Shown here piece after piece: positions 44,047-52,122 of a stretch of DNA of 64,000 nt. Position 1 is the first letter of the stretch. Every line of letters starts with the position of its first letter. A program made the translations under genes and the position numbers. Source of the DNA: Amycolatopsis solani (GTDB lineage: Bacteria; Actinomycetota; Actinomycetes; Mycobacteriales; Pseudonocardiaceae); contig NZ_JAWQJT010000001.1 of the NCBI RefSeq assembly GCF_033441515.1, positions 2,728,001 to 2,792,000 of the forward strand, read 5' to 3'. The notes beneath the pieces are model-generated. The model had not been told where the DNA came from, searched no databases, and was given only the letters and a program-made list of their open reading frames with translations.

Positions 44047-45138
44047 GTGGCAGTGACCATCGAATTCCGCGACGTGACCAAGCAGTATCCCGATGGGACG
44101 GTCGCCGTCGACAAGCTGAACCTGACGGTCGAGGACGGCACGATCACCGTGTTCGTCGGCCCGTCGGGCTGCGGAAAGACGACGTCGCTGCGGATGATCA
44201 ACCGGATGGTCGAGCCGACCGGCGGGCAGGTGCTGCTGGACGGCAAGGACGTCGCCGAAGGCGACCCGGCGCTGCTGCGCCGCGGCATCGGGTACGTCAT
44301 CCAGCACGCCGGGCTCTTTCCACACAGGACAGTGCTGGACAACATCGCGACCGTGCCCCTGTTGTCGGGCTGGGACAAGGCGAAGGCGCGGCAGCGGGCC
44401 GCCGAGCTGCTGGAGATCATCGGGCTGCCCGCCGAACTCGGCAAGCGGTACCCCGCGCAGCTCTCGGGCGGTCAGCAGCAGCGCGTCGGCGTCGCCCGCG
44501 CGCTCGCGGCGGACTCGCCGGTGCTCCTGATGGACGAGCCGTTCTCCGCCGTCGACCCGATCGTCCGCGAGGACCTGCAGAACGAGCTGCTGCGGCTGCA
44601 GTCGCAGCTGGGCAAGACCATCGTGTTCGTCACGCACGACATCGACGAGGCCGTCCGGCTCGGCGACAAGGTCGCGGTGATGCGGGTCGGCGGCAAGCTC
44701 GCCCAGTACGGCACCCCCGCCGACGTGCTGCGGCACCCGGTGGACGACTTCGTGGCGTCCTTCGTCGGCCGCGACCGCGGCTACCGCGGCCTGTCCTTCC
44801 TCTCCGCCGAAGGCGTCGAGATCAAGGAGATCGAGCTCGTCGAGATCGGTTCGGCGGTGCCCGCGAGCGACGCCTGGCGGCTGGGTGTCAACGCCGACAA
44901 GCAACCCCGCGGCTGGCTGGCCCCGAACTCCACAGTGGACGGCGCACTGTCCGAAGACGACCTCGTCGCCGGCGGTTCCCTGTGGATCCACGGCACACCG
45001 ATCCGCGGCGCGCTCGACGCGGCGCTGTCGTCCCCGGCCAGCCTCGGCGTGGTCGTCGACGAAGACCACCGCGTGCTCGGTGGCGTCGTCGCCCGGCAGG
45101 TTCTGGACGTGATCGAGGCCACGCCGCAGGCGTCATGA
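44047..45138 (+). CDS. Osmoprotectant ABC transporter ATPase (OpuCA/ProV type)
   Basis: ATP-binding subunit of a quaternary-amine (betaine/choline/carnitine) importer. The 363-residue product has Walker A GPSGCGKTTSLRM, Q-loop VIQHAGLF, signature LSGGQQQRVGVARAL, Walker B VLLMDEPFSAVD and the H-loop THDIDEAV, followed by a C-terminal CBS-like region (about 235-360) that in relatives senses ionic strength. GTG 44047 after GGGGA. It is the first of four genes joined by four-base overlaps (ATGA/GTGA), so this is one operon with two permeases and a binding lipoprotein. Confidence 0.92.
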   Translation: MAVTIEFRDVTKQYPDGTVAVDKLNLTVEDGTITVFVGPSGCGKTTSLRMINRMVEPTGGQVLLDGKDVAEGDPALLRRGIGYVIQHAGLFPHRTVLDNIATVPLLSGWDKAKARQRAAELLEIIGLPAELGKRYPAQLSGGQQQRVGVARALAADSPVLLMDEPFSAVDPIVREDLQNELLRLQSQLGKTIVFVTHDIDEAVRLGDKVAVMRVGGKLAQYGTPADVLRHPVDDFVASFVGRDRGYRGLSFLSAEGVEIKEIELVEIGSAVPASDAWRLGVNADKQPRGWLAPNSTVDGALSEDDLVAGGSLWIHGTPIRGALDAALSSPASLGVVVDEDHRVLGGVVARQVLDVIEATPQAS

Positions 45139-45803
45139 GCTTCTTCGACGAGCTCGGGCGCTACCTGAGCAGTGCGAACAACCGCGTCCAAGTCCTCGGC
45201 GACCTGGGCGACCACGTCTACCTGGCGCTGCTCCCGCTGGTGTTCGGCATCGTCCTCGCGATCGCGGCGGGCTGGGTCGGGCACCGCTGGCGGCCCGCGC
45301 GGCAGGTCCTTTCGGTGCTCGCGAACCTGCTCTACACGATCCCGTCGCTCGCGCTGTTCGTCGTCATCCCCGGCCTGATCGGGTCGAAGATCCTGGACAG
45401 CGTCAACGTCGTCGTCGCGCTGACGATCTACACCACGGCGCTGCTGGTCCGCCCGGTGCTCGACGCGCTCGATGCCGTGGCGCCGCCGGTGATCGCCGCC
45501 GCGACCGCCGTCGGGTACAAGCCGGTGCGCCGGTTCTTCGCCGTCGAGCTGCCGCTGTCCGTGCCGGTGCTCGCGGCCGGCGTGCGGGTGGCGGCGGTGA
45601 GCAACATCAGCCTGGTCAGCGTGGGCGCATTGATCGGCACCGGCGGCCTCGGTGTGCTGTTCACCGACGGCTTCCAGCGCGAGTACTTCTCGCCGATCGT
45701 CGTCGGCATCGTGCTGACGCTGCTGCTCGCGCTGGTCGTCGACCTGGTCCTGGTGGGGATCCGGAACCTCCTGACGCCGTGGGAACGGGTGAGTGCCGCG
45801 TGA
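45135..45803 (+). CDS. Osmoprotectant ABC transporter permease 1
   Basis: A 222-residue membrane subunit with about six helices (LALLPLVFGIVLAIAAGWVG, VLANLLYTIPSLALFVVIPG, VVVALTIYTTALLVRPVLDA and two C-terminal helices). The coupling segment IAAATAVGYKPVRRFFAVELPLS is the EAA-type loop that contacts the ATPase. ATG 45135 overlaps the ATPase stop. It pairs with the next permease to form the channel. Confidence 0.92.
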   Translation: MSFFDELGRYLSSANNRVQVLGDLGDHVYLALLPLVFGIVLAIAAGWVGHRWRPARQVLSVLANLLYTIPSLALFVVIPGLIGSKILDSVNVVVALTIYTTALLVRPVLDALDAVAPPVIAAATAVGYKPVRRFFAVELPLSVPVLAAGVRVAAVSNISLVSVGALIGTGGLGVLFTDGFQREYFSPIVVGIVLTLLLALVVDLVLVGIRNLLTPWERVSAA

Positions 45804-46483
45804 TCACCGATCTCGTCCACTGGTTCGGCGACCCGGCGCACTGGTCGGGTCCGGACGGCATCCCGCAGCGGTTGCTGGAACACCTGGGCTACACGGCTTT
45901 GTCGCTGGTCATCGCGCTCGTCATCGCTGTCCCCTTAGGACTGTTCGTCGGCCACACCGGACGCGGCGGCGTCGCGCTGGTGGGCGCGGGCAACGTGATC
46001 CGCGCGCTGCCGACGCTGGGGCTCGTGACGTTCCTGTTCCTGCTCTTCACCGAGAGCGTCACTTCGACGATCATCGGGCTCGTGGTGCTGGCCGTGCCAC
46101 CGATCCTGGCCGGCACGTACGCCGGCCTGCAGGCGACCGACCACGGCGTGGTCGACGCGGCCCAGGGCATCGGGATGACCGGCTGGCAGCGGCTCTGGAA
46201 GGTCGAAGTGCCGATCTCGCTGCCGCTCGTGCTCGGCGGCATCCGCAACGCCGTGCTCCAGCTCGTCGCGACCGCCGCGGTGGCCGCGTACGTCGGACTC
46301 GGTGGCCTGGGCCGGTTCCTGCTCGACGGACTGGCCATTTTGGACTATTCCGAGGTGATCGCGGGCGCACTCCTGACCACGCTGCTGGCGATCGTGCTCG
46401 ACATCCTGTTCGCGCTGCTGAACCGCGCCTTGGTCCCCCGCGGCGTCCAGCTCGCGGCGGCCGCGAAGAAGGTGACGGCGTGA
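45800..46483 (+). CDS. Osmoprotectant ABC transporter permease 2
   Basis: A 227-residue membrane subunit, with helices YTALSLVIALVIAVPLGLFV, VIRALPTLGLVTFLFLLF, STIIGLVVLAVPPILAGTYA and two more near the end, and the EAA-type loop DAAQGIGMTGWQRLWKVEVP. GTG 45800 overlaps the stop of permease 1 by four bases. It is related to permease 1 and forms a heterodimer in OpuC-type systems. Confidence 0.92.
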   Translation: MITDLVHWFGDPAHWSGPDGIPQRLLEHLGYTALSLVIALVIAVPLGLFVGHTGRGGVALVGAGNVIRALPTLGLVTFLFLLFTESVTSTIIGLVVLAVPPILAGTYAGLQATDHGVVDAAQGIGMTGWQRLWKVEVPISLPLVLGGIRNAVLQLVATAAVAAYVGLGGLGRFLLDGLAILDYSEVIAGALLTTLLAIVLDILFALLNRALVPRGVQLAAAAKKVTA

Positions 46484-47364
46484 AGCGCTTTCTGATGCTG
46501 GCCGTCCTCGTCCTGGCGGCCGGCTGCGGCAACCCGCTCGCCGGCGGCGGCGAAGGCGGCGCGTCCGGGGACATCATCATCGGGGCGTCCGACGTCGGCG
46601 AAAGCCTGCTGCTGGCCCAGATCTACGCCGGTGCGCTGAAGAACGCGGGCGCGACGAACGTGACGGTGCGGCCGCCGGTCGGCAGTCGCGAGGTCGTCGT
46701 CAAGGCGCTGCAGGACAAATCGCTGTCGGTGGTGCCGGACTACAGCGGGAACCTGTTGCGGTACTTCGACAAGGACACGCAGGCGACCACCCCGCAGGAC
46801 GTCTACGCGCAGCTCCGCCAGAAGGTCCCCGCGGGCTTCGAGGTGCTGGACCAGGCGCCGGCCGAGGACAAGGACCTGCTCGTGGTCGGCCCACAGCTGG
46901 CGTCCACCGGCGTGAAGACGTTCTCGGACCTGGGAAAGCGCTGCGGCGAGCTGGTGTTCGGCGGGCCGGGCCAGTGGAGCAGCCGCTGGAAGGACAAGAT
47001 CAAGTCGTTGTACGGCTGCGAGTTCAAGGAGATCCGCACGACCGACACCGGCGGCCCGGTGACGGTGGCGGCGCTTAAGTCCGGCGACGTCCAGGTGGCG
47101 GACCTCTTCAGCACGTCGTCGACGATCGCCGCGAACGGCTTCGTACCGCTGGTCGACGACAAGAACATGTTCCCGGCGCAGAACATCGTGCCCTTGGTGG
47201 CTCGGGGAACGCTGTCCCCGAGCGAGGTTTCGGCACTCAACCGCGTGTCGGCGGCGCTGACCACCGAGCAGCTCACGCGGCTCAACGTCGAGTTCACCGA
47301 AGAGAAGCGCAACCCGCTGGACATCGCGGAAGACTTCCTCGCCCGCAACAACCTGAAGTCCTAG
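46480..47364 (+). CDS. Osmoprotectant-binding lipoprotein
   Basis: A 294-residue substrate-binding lipoprotein (lipobox LAAGC, lipidated Cys16) of the OpuAC/OpuCC family: IIIGASDVGESLLLAQIYAG, the hinge SLSVVPDYSGNLLRYF, and the C-terminal PAQNIVPLVARGTLS. Aromatic cage residues for trimethylammonium ligands are expected among the Tyr and Trp seen, though which ones is not clear. GTG 46480 overlaps permease 2; its stop overlaps the convergent lysE gene. Confidence 0.92.
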   Translation: MKRFLMLAVLVLAAGCGNPLAGGGEGGASGDIIIGASDVGESLLLAQIYAGALKNAGATNVTVRPPVGSREVVVKALQDKSLSVVPDYSGNLLRYFDKDTQATTPQDVYAQLRQKVPAGFEVLDQAPAEDKDLLVVGPQLASTGVKTFSDLGKRCGELVFGGPGQWSSRWKDKIKSLYGCEFKEIRTTDTGGPVTVAALKSGDVQVADLFSTSSTIAANGFVPLVDDKNMFPAQNIVPLVARGTLSPSEVSALNRVSAALTTEQLTRLNVEFTEEKRNPLDIAEDFLARNNLKS

Positions 47365-47963
47365 TCGAGGGCCAGCTTCACGCCGAGGCCGATGAAGATG
47401 CCCCCGGTGGCGACCTCGATGCGCCGCTGGTTCTTCTTCCGCCGCACCCACCCCCCGATCCGGCCGGCGAGCACGCCCACGGCGCCGTCGACGAGGAACT
47501 CGAACACGATCAGGATCGCGCCGAGGACCGCGAACTGCAGCCAGAGGTTCCCGCGCGCGGGGTCGATGAACTGCGGGAGGAAGGCGATGGTGAAGGTGAC
47601 CATCTTCGGGTTGAGCAGGTTGGTGAGCAGCCCGCTGAGATAGGCCCGCTCAGCCTTCCGCTCGACGAGCGGCTTCCGGTTCCGGATGGCCTGCACGCCG
47701 AGGTAGATCAGGTAGCCGGCTCCGGCGATCCGGACCACGGTGAAGGCCACGGGCACAGCGCCGAACAGCGCGGCCAGCCCCGCCGCGGCCACGGCGACGT
47801 GGATGGCCTCACTGGTGGCGACTCCGGCGGTGGCGAGCAGCCCGGCTTTCGGGCCGCCGCGCATGCCGCAGCCGAGGATGAAGAGCATGTCCGGACCGGG
47901 CGTCACCATGGCGACGAGGGTGGTGAGGACGAAGGCCAGGAGGAGGTGCGGATCGACCGGCAT
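47361..47963 (-). CDS. LysE/RhtB-family amino acid exporter
   Basis: A 200-residue integral membrane protein with about six helices, exporting amino acids or small amines. The typical opening is LAFVLTTLVAMVTPGPDMLF (TPGP motif), with YLIYLGVQAIR and NLLNPKMVTFTIAFLPQFID, the LysE family signature. ATG 47963. It is convergent with the transporter operon with a four-base stop overlap. The exported compound is not known. Confidence 0.92.
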   Translation of the reverse strand: MPVDPHLLLAFVLTTLVAMVTPGPDMLFILGCGMRGGPKAGLLATAGVATSEAIHVAVAAAGLAALFGAVPVAFTVVRIAGAGYLIYLGVQAIRNRKPLVERKAERAYLSGLLTNLLNPKMVTFTIAFLPQFIDPARGNLWLQFAVLGAILIVFEFLVDGAVGVLAGRIGGWVRRKKNQRRIEVATGGIFIGLGVKLALD

Positions 47964-48012
47964 GCCCCGATCCTGACACGCCGGGCCCGCACCGAGAACT
48001 CCTTTTCGGCCC

Positions 48013-48972
48013 TCAGCCGCGCAGGGCCGCCGCTACTCGGCCCGCGTCCTCGATACCCTGCTCCGGCGGTTCCTCCGGCAGCGGCAGCAGCACCACCGAC
48101 CCGCTCCCGGCCGCGTGCAGCGCGCGCACCGACGTCACGCACTCCTCCAACGAACCGCAGATCGCCAGCTTGCCCAGCCACTCCGGGCGCAGCCCTGCCG
48201 CCAAATCGTCCACTGTGGCCGCCGAATCGACCAATGCCAGCAGCTCCGCCGCGAACGGCAGGCCCTCCACCTGGACCCGCGCGCCCGGCGTCAGCGACTC
48301 CGCCACCGTCCGGCGGGCTCGATCGCCGTCGCCCAGCGCGAGCCAGTTGTACGTCACCAGTGCGTGCGGGCCGGACGCCGCGATGCCGGCCAGCGCCGTC
48401 CGGACGAACTCCGGTGGGGACGGCTCGGCCAGGATCGTGCCGTCCGCCGCCGCGCCCGCGATCGCCAGGGACTTCGGGCGCCGGACGCCCGCCAGGAGCG
48501 GGGGCACGGAAGACGGGGGGAAGACCAGCTCGACCTCGTCCAGCGACACGTGCCGTCCGGTCATCGAGACCCGCTCGCCGGCCAGGAGGCGGCGGACCGC
48601 CACCAGTGTTTCCTCCAGCGCCGCCAGCTGCGACTCCGGATACGCGCCGATCTGGCGCATCCACGACGCGACGCCGTGGCCGAAGCCGCCGATCAGGCGG
48701 CCCGGGTGCAGCCCGGCCAGCGCCGCGAGCTCCATCGCCGCGATCGCCGGGTTGCGCGCGACCGCCGGGAGGACGCCGATGCCCACCTTGATCGTCGACG
48801 TCACCGCCAGCGCCGTCGCGACCGTGGCGATGCCCGCCGCCCAGAAGCAGTCCTCGACCAGCCAGACTTCGTCGAGCCCGGCGGCTTCGGCCTGCCGCGC
48901 CAGCTCGACCAGCTTGGCCGGCGGCTGCTCGCGGTTGATCCGGACTCCCACGGACGTGGTCGGTGCGTACAT
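48013..48972 (-). CDS. LLM-class flavin/F420-dependent oxidoreductase
   Basis: A 319-residue TIM-barrel protein of the luciferase-like family, common in actinobacteria and often F420-dependent. Visible blocks are KLVELARQAEAAGLDEVWLV, VGIGVLPAVARNPAIAAMEL, GRLIGGFGHGVASWMRQIGA and VPPLLAGVRRPKSLAIAG. The cofactor (FMN or F420) and substrate are not fixed by sequence. ATG 48972. The GNAT gene lies 13 bases upstream on the same strand, so both may be co-transcribed. Confidence 0.88.
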   Translation of the reverse strand: MYAPTTSVGVRINREQPPAKLVELARQAEAAGLDEVWLVEDCFWAAGIATVATALAVTSTIKVGIGVLPAVARNPAIAAMELAALAGLHPGRLIGGFGHGVASWMRQIGAYPESQLAALEETLVAVRRLLAGERVSMTGRHVSLDEVELVFPPSSVPPLLAGVRRPKSLAIAGAAADGTILAEPSPPEFVRTALAGIAASGPHALVTYNWLALGDGDRARRTVAESLTPGARVQVEGLPFAAELLALVDSAATVDDLAAGLRPEWLGKLAICGSLEECVTSVRALHAAGSGSVVLLPLPEEPPEQGIEDAGRVAAALRG

Positions 48973-48985
48973 CGGCGACTCCTGT

Positions 48986-49504
48986 TCAGATCCGGGAAAA
49001 CGCCGGCGCGTACTCGAACGCGCCCGCGTGGGTGGACTTGTACCCCGCCAGCGTCCGGGCCTGGAAGTGCTTGCCCCAGGCCGGATCCGGCGCGGTGATC
49101 GAGAGCGTCGACGCGGTGACGAAGCCGAACCGCGTGTAGTAGTCCGGGTTGCCGAGCAGGACGACCACGCCGTAGCCGCACGCGTCCGCCGCGCCGAGGA
49201 CCGCGTGCACGAGTGCCGAGCCGACCCCGCGCGCCTGGTGCGCCGGCAGCACGCCGAGCGGGCCGAGCCCGACCGCCGCCACCCTGTCCTCGCCGACGCG
49301 GGCCGGACTGCAGCACACGTGCCCGACGACTTCGCCGTCGTGCATCGCCACCAGGGACAGTGCGTCGAGGAGGTCGCCGTCGGCTCTCAACCCGTCCACG
49401 AGCGGGGCCTCGACCGGGGTCACGCCCTCCTCGCGCCGGAACGCTTCGCTGTGCACTCGGTGGATCGCGGCCTGGTCGGCCGGGGTCGCGCGGCGGATCA
49501 GCAT
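48986..49504 (-). CDS. GNAT-family N-acetyltransferase (YhbS-like)
   Basis: A 172-residue acetyltransferase: MLIRRATPADQAAIHRVHSEAF, VGHVCCSPARV, then LGPLGVLPAHQARGVGSALVHAVL (acetyl-CoA loop Q/AxxGxG) and VVVLLGNPDYYTRFGFVTAS, the pattern of the YhbS type. AAGGTGA lies before ATG 49504; the open frame upstream is not coding. The acceptor is unknown. Confidence 0.88.
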   Translation of the reverse strand: MLIRRATPADQAAIHRVHSEAFRREEGVTPVEAPLVDGLRADGDLLDALSLVAMHDGEVVGHVCCSPARVGEDRVAAVGLGPLGVLPAHQARGVGSALVHAVLGAADACGYGVVVLLGNPDYYTRFGFVTASTLSITAPDPAWGKHFQARTLAGYKSTHAGAFEYAPAFSRI

Positions 49505-49735
49505 GGGCGTCACCTTGCCGCGAACCGGCGCCGAGCGGAAATCGTTTTCGCGGGCAGACTTTGGTAGGGGACCGTTCGAGTGGTCTTGAACTGCGCAAAC
49601 CGGACGATCTACCGATCTCTGTGGACGCGACTTAAAGTTCCGTCCACGTTCCACGTGAACGCGCTTCACGTCTCACCCCTGGCGACCCGGCGGCCGTGCA
49701 CCGCCCGGTCGACCCTGCCCAGAAAGGGACGAACC

Positions 49736-51277
49736 ATGCGCCTGGTGACCAAGATCGGGGTCGTCGCCGCCGTTTCGGCGTTGACCGCGCTGAGCGGCAA
49801 CGCCGTCGCGACGGCGAGCGAAGGGACCATCCTCGGGGCCGGCGGCGCCGACGCCGTCAAGGACAGCTACATCGTCGTGTTCAAGGACGGCACGGCGGCG
49901 GAGAGCAAGGCGAAGGAAGTCACGAGCCGCCACGGCGGCACGGTCGCGAGGACGTTCTCCGCGGCCCTGCGCGGCTTCACCGGCACGATGTCCGAGACCC
50001 AGGCGAAGCGCATCGCCGCCGACCCCGCGGTGTCCACTGTGGAGCAGAACAAGGTCGTGCGGGCGAGCGCCGACCAGCTGAACCCGCCGTCGTGGGGGCT
50101 GGACCGGGTCGACCAGCGGAACCTGCCGCTCGACCAGAAGTACAGCTACAGCACGACGGCGTCGAACGTGCACGCGTACGTGATCGACACCGGCATCAAC
50201 CTCACGCACAGCACCTTCGGCGGCCGGGCGACGTCGGGCTACGACTTCGTCGACAACGACAGCAACGCCACCGACTGCCAGGGCCACGGCACGCACGTCG
50301 CCGGCACCATCGGCGGCTCGCAGTACGGCCTGGCCAAGGAGGTCAAGCTGGTCGCCGTCCGCGTCCTCAACTGCAGCGGCTCCGGCACCACCGCCGGCGT
50401 CATCTCCGGTGTCGACTGGGTGACGGCCAACGCGATCAAGCCGGCCGTCGCGAACATGAGCCTCGGCGGCGGCGCCTCGAGCACGCTCGACGCCGCGGTG
50501 CAGCGCTCGATCACCGCGGGCATCACCTACGGCCTCGCGGCGGGCAACGACAACGGCGCCAACGCGTGCAACGGCTCCCCGGGCCGCGTCGCGGCGGGCA
50601 TCACCGTCGGCGCGACGACGTCCACCGACGCCCGCGCGAGCTACTCCAACGTCGGCTCGTGCCTCGACATCTTCGCGCCGGGCAGCGGCATCACGTCGTC
50701 GTGGATCGGCAGCAGCACCGCCACCAACACGATCAGCGGCACGTCGATGGCGACCCCGCACGTCGTCGGCGCGGCGGCGCTGTACCTGGCCACGAACGCC
50801 GGCGCGACGCCGCAGCAGGTCCGCGACGCCCTCGTCGCGAACGGCACCACCGGCAAGGTGACGAGCCCGGGTACCGGGTCGCCGAACGTCCTGCTCTACA
50901 CCGGCACCGGCACGACCCCGCCGCCGCCGACCTGCGGCACCGTCACCAACGGCACCGACGTCGCCATCCCCGACCGCGGCGCCGCGGTGACCAGCGCGGT
51001 GACCGTCTCGGGCTGCAACCGCAACGCCTCGGCCACGACGGCCGTGGAGGTCCACATCGTCCACACCTACGTCGGCGACCTGGTGATCGACCTGGTCGCG
51101 CCGGACGGTTCGGCGTACCGGCTGAAGAACTCCGGCAGCGATTCCTCGGACAACATCGACACGACCTACAGCGCGAACGTCTCCGGTGAGGCCGCGAACG
51201 GCACCTGGTCCCTGCGGGTCCAGGACGTCGCCGCGATCGACACCGGGCGCATCGACAGCTGGTCGTTGACCGTCTGA
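49736..51277 (+). CDS. Secreted subtilisin-like serine protease with P-domain
   Basis: A 513-residue exported protease of family S8. A signal peptide (LVTKIGVVAAVSALTALSGNAVATAS) is followed by an inhibitor I9 propeptide (DSYIVVFKDGTAAESKAKEV, ending near VRASADQLNPP), the catalytic domain with Asp (YVIDTGINLTH), His (GHGTHVAGTIGG) and Ser (ISGTSMATPHVVGAAAL), and a C-terminal proprotein-convertase P-domain (about 395-513, CGTVTNGTDVAIPDRG to WSLTV). A Thr/Pro linker separates them. AGGGACG precedes ATG 49736. The oxyanion Asn is in LAAGNDNG. It is a nutrient-type extracellular protease. Confidence 0.93.
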   Translation: MRLVTKIGVVAAVSALTALSGNAVATASEGTILGAGGADAVKDSYIVVFKDGTAAESKAKEVTSRHGGTVARTFSAALRGFTGTMSETQAKRIAADPAVSTVEQNKVVRASADQLNPPSWGLDRVDQRNLPLDQKYSYSTTASNVHAYVIDTGINLTHSTFGGRATSGYDFVDNDSNATDCQGHGTHVAGTIGGSQYGLAKEVKLVAVRVLNCSGSGTTAGVISGVDWVTANAIKPAVANMSLGGGASSTLDAAVQRSITAGITYGLAAGNDNGANACNGSPGRVAAGITVGATTSTDARASYSNVGSCLDIFAPGSGITSSWIGSSTATNTISGTSMATPHVVGAAALYLATNAGATPQQVRDALVANGTTGKVTSPGTGSPNVLLYTGTGTTPPPPTCGTVTNGTDVAIPDRGAAVTSAVTVSGCNRNASATTAVEVHIVHTYVGDLVIDLVAPDGSAYRLKNSGSDSSDNIDTTYSANVSGEAANGTWSLRVQDVAAIDTGRIDSWSLTV

Positions 51278-51282
51278 GTGGC

Positions 51283-51322
51283 TTGCCCGGCTGAGTGATT
51301 TGCCCGGCTGAGTGATTTGCCC
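51283..51322 (+). repeat. 17-bp tandem repeat after the protease gene
   Basis: TTGCCCGGCTGAGTGAT occurs twice in a row (51283-51299, 51300-51316), followed by TTGCCCC and preceded by a partial copy that includes the protease stop codon. Each copy carries TGA. Confidence 0.75.
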
Positions 51323-51366
51323 CGAAACGCCCGCCCCGGTCGCACGAATGGCCTAGTGTCCGGTTC

Positions 51367-52071
51367 GTGCAGCAAGGACCCCAGTACCCGTACCCGCAGC
51401 AGCCCTACCCCCAGCAGCAGTACCCCGGCTACCCGCCGCCGAAGTCCGGCGGGAAGACGGCGCTGGTGGTCGTGCTGGTCGTGGTCGGCGTGCTCGTCCT
51501 GGCCGGGGCGGGCGTCGGCGCGTTCTTCCTCCTGACCTCGGACGACAAGCGGTCCACCGCGGCGCCGCCCGCGACGTCGGCGACCGGCGAGCCGGACAAG
51601 TACACGTCGCTGCCGCGCTGCAGCGAGGTCGGCAGCCGGATGAACAACCTGCCGCCTCTCTCGAGCGACTCCCCGGCCGAGCCGGCGAGCACGTCGGACG
51701 ACCAGATCCAGCTGTCCCAGCTGAGCTGCTCGTGGTCGAAGCCGGGCTCGTCGTCCGGCACGGTGTCGATGATGCTGGCGAAGTCGAACCAGCCGGGCTC
51801 GGGCAACGGCCCCGGCTACGCGAAGGCGGGCTACGACATCGAGGTCGAGCGCGGCGCGAAGCCGATCACCGAGAAGATCGGGAGGGCGACGAAGGCGGCC
51901 GACGTCGAGTACGCCGCGAGCGGCACCATGCAGTGCGGTGTGCGGTTCTACCAGGGCAACGTCGACGCGACCGTGATCGTCACCGCGGCCGACCCGTCGG
52001 ACAAGAACACCGAGCGCTGCCGCCGCAACGCCCACAGCCTCGCGAAGGCGGCTTCGGAGTCGCTCAGCTGA
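51367..52071 (+). CDS. Membrane-anchored extracytoplasmic protein, DUF3558-like
   Basis: A 234-residue type II membrane protein. The cytoplasmic N-terminus is Gln/Tyr/Pro-rich (QYPYPQQPYPQQQYPGYPPP), one helix follows (LVVVLVVVGVLVLAGAGVGAFF, about 31-54), then an exported domain with four to five cysteines (PRCSEVGSRMNNLP, LSCSWSK, MQCGVRF, TERCRRNA), likely disulfide-bonded and resembling DUF3558 proteins. GTG 51367 is the only suitable start. It is followed by a bidirectional terminator. Its role is unknown. Confidence 0.75.
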   Translation: MQQGPQYPYPQQPYPQQQYPGYPPPKSGGKTALVVVLVVVGVLVLAGAGVGAFFLLTSDDKRSTAAPPATSATGEPDKYTSLPRCSEVGSRMNNLPPLSSDSPAEPASTSDDQIQLSQLSCSWSKPGSSSGTVSMMLAKSNQPGSGNGPGYAKAGYDIEVERGAKPITEKIGRATKAADVEYAASGTMQCGVRFYQGNVDATVIVTAADPSDKNTERCRRNAHSLAKAASESLS

Positions 52072-52116
52072 ACGACGAAGGCCCCCGCACTCGGAGTGCG
52101 GGGGCCTTCGTCGTTC
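52070..52116. terminator. 22-bp bidirectional terminator
   Basis: Perfect 22-bp arms around CGG, with the core AAGGCCCCCGCACT shared with the terminator after rsrA. The left arm starts inside the stop codon region of the membrane protein gene, and the right arm ends 7 bases before the kgd stop. Confidence 0.92.
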
Positions 52117-52122
52117 AAGCGA

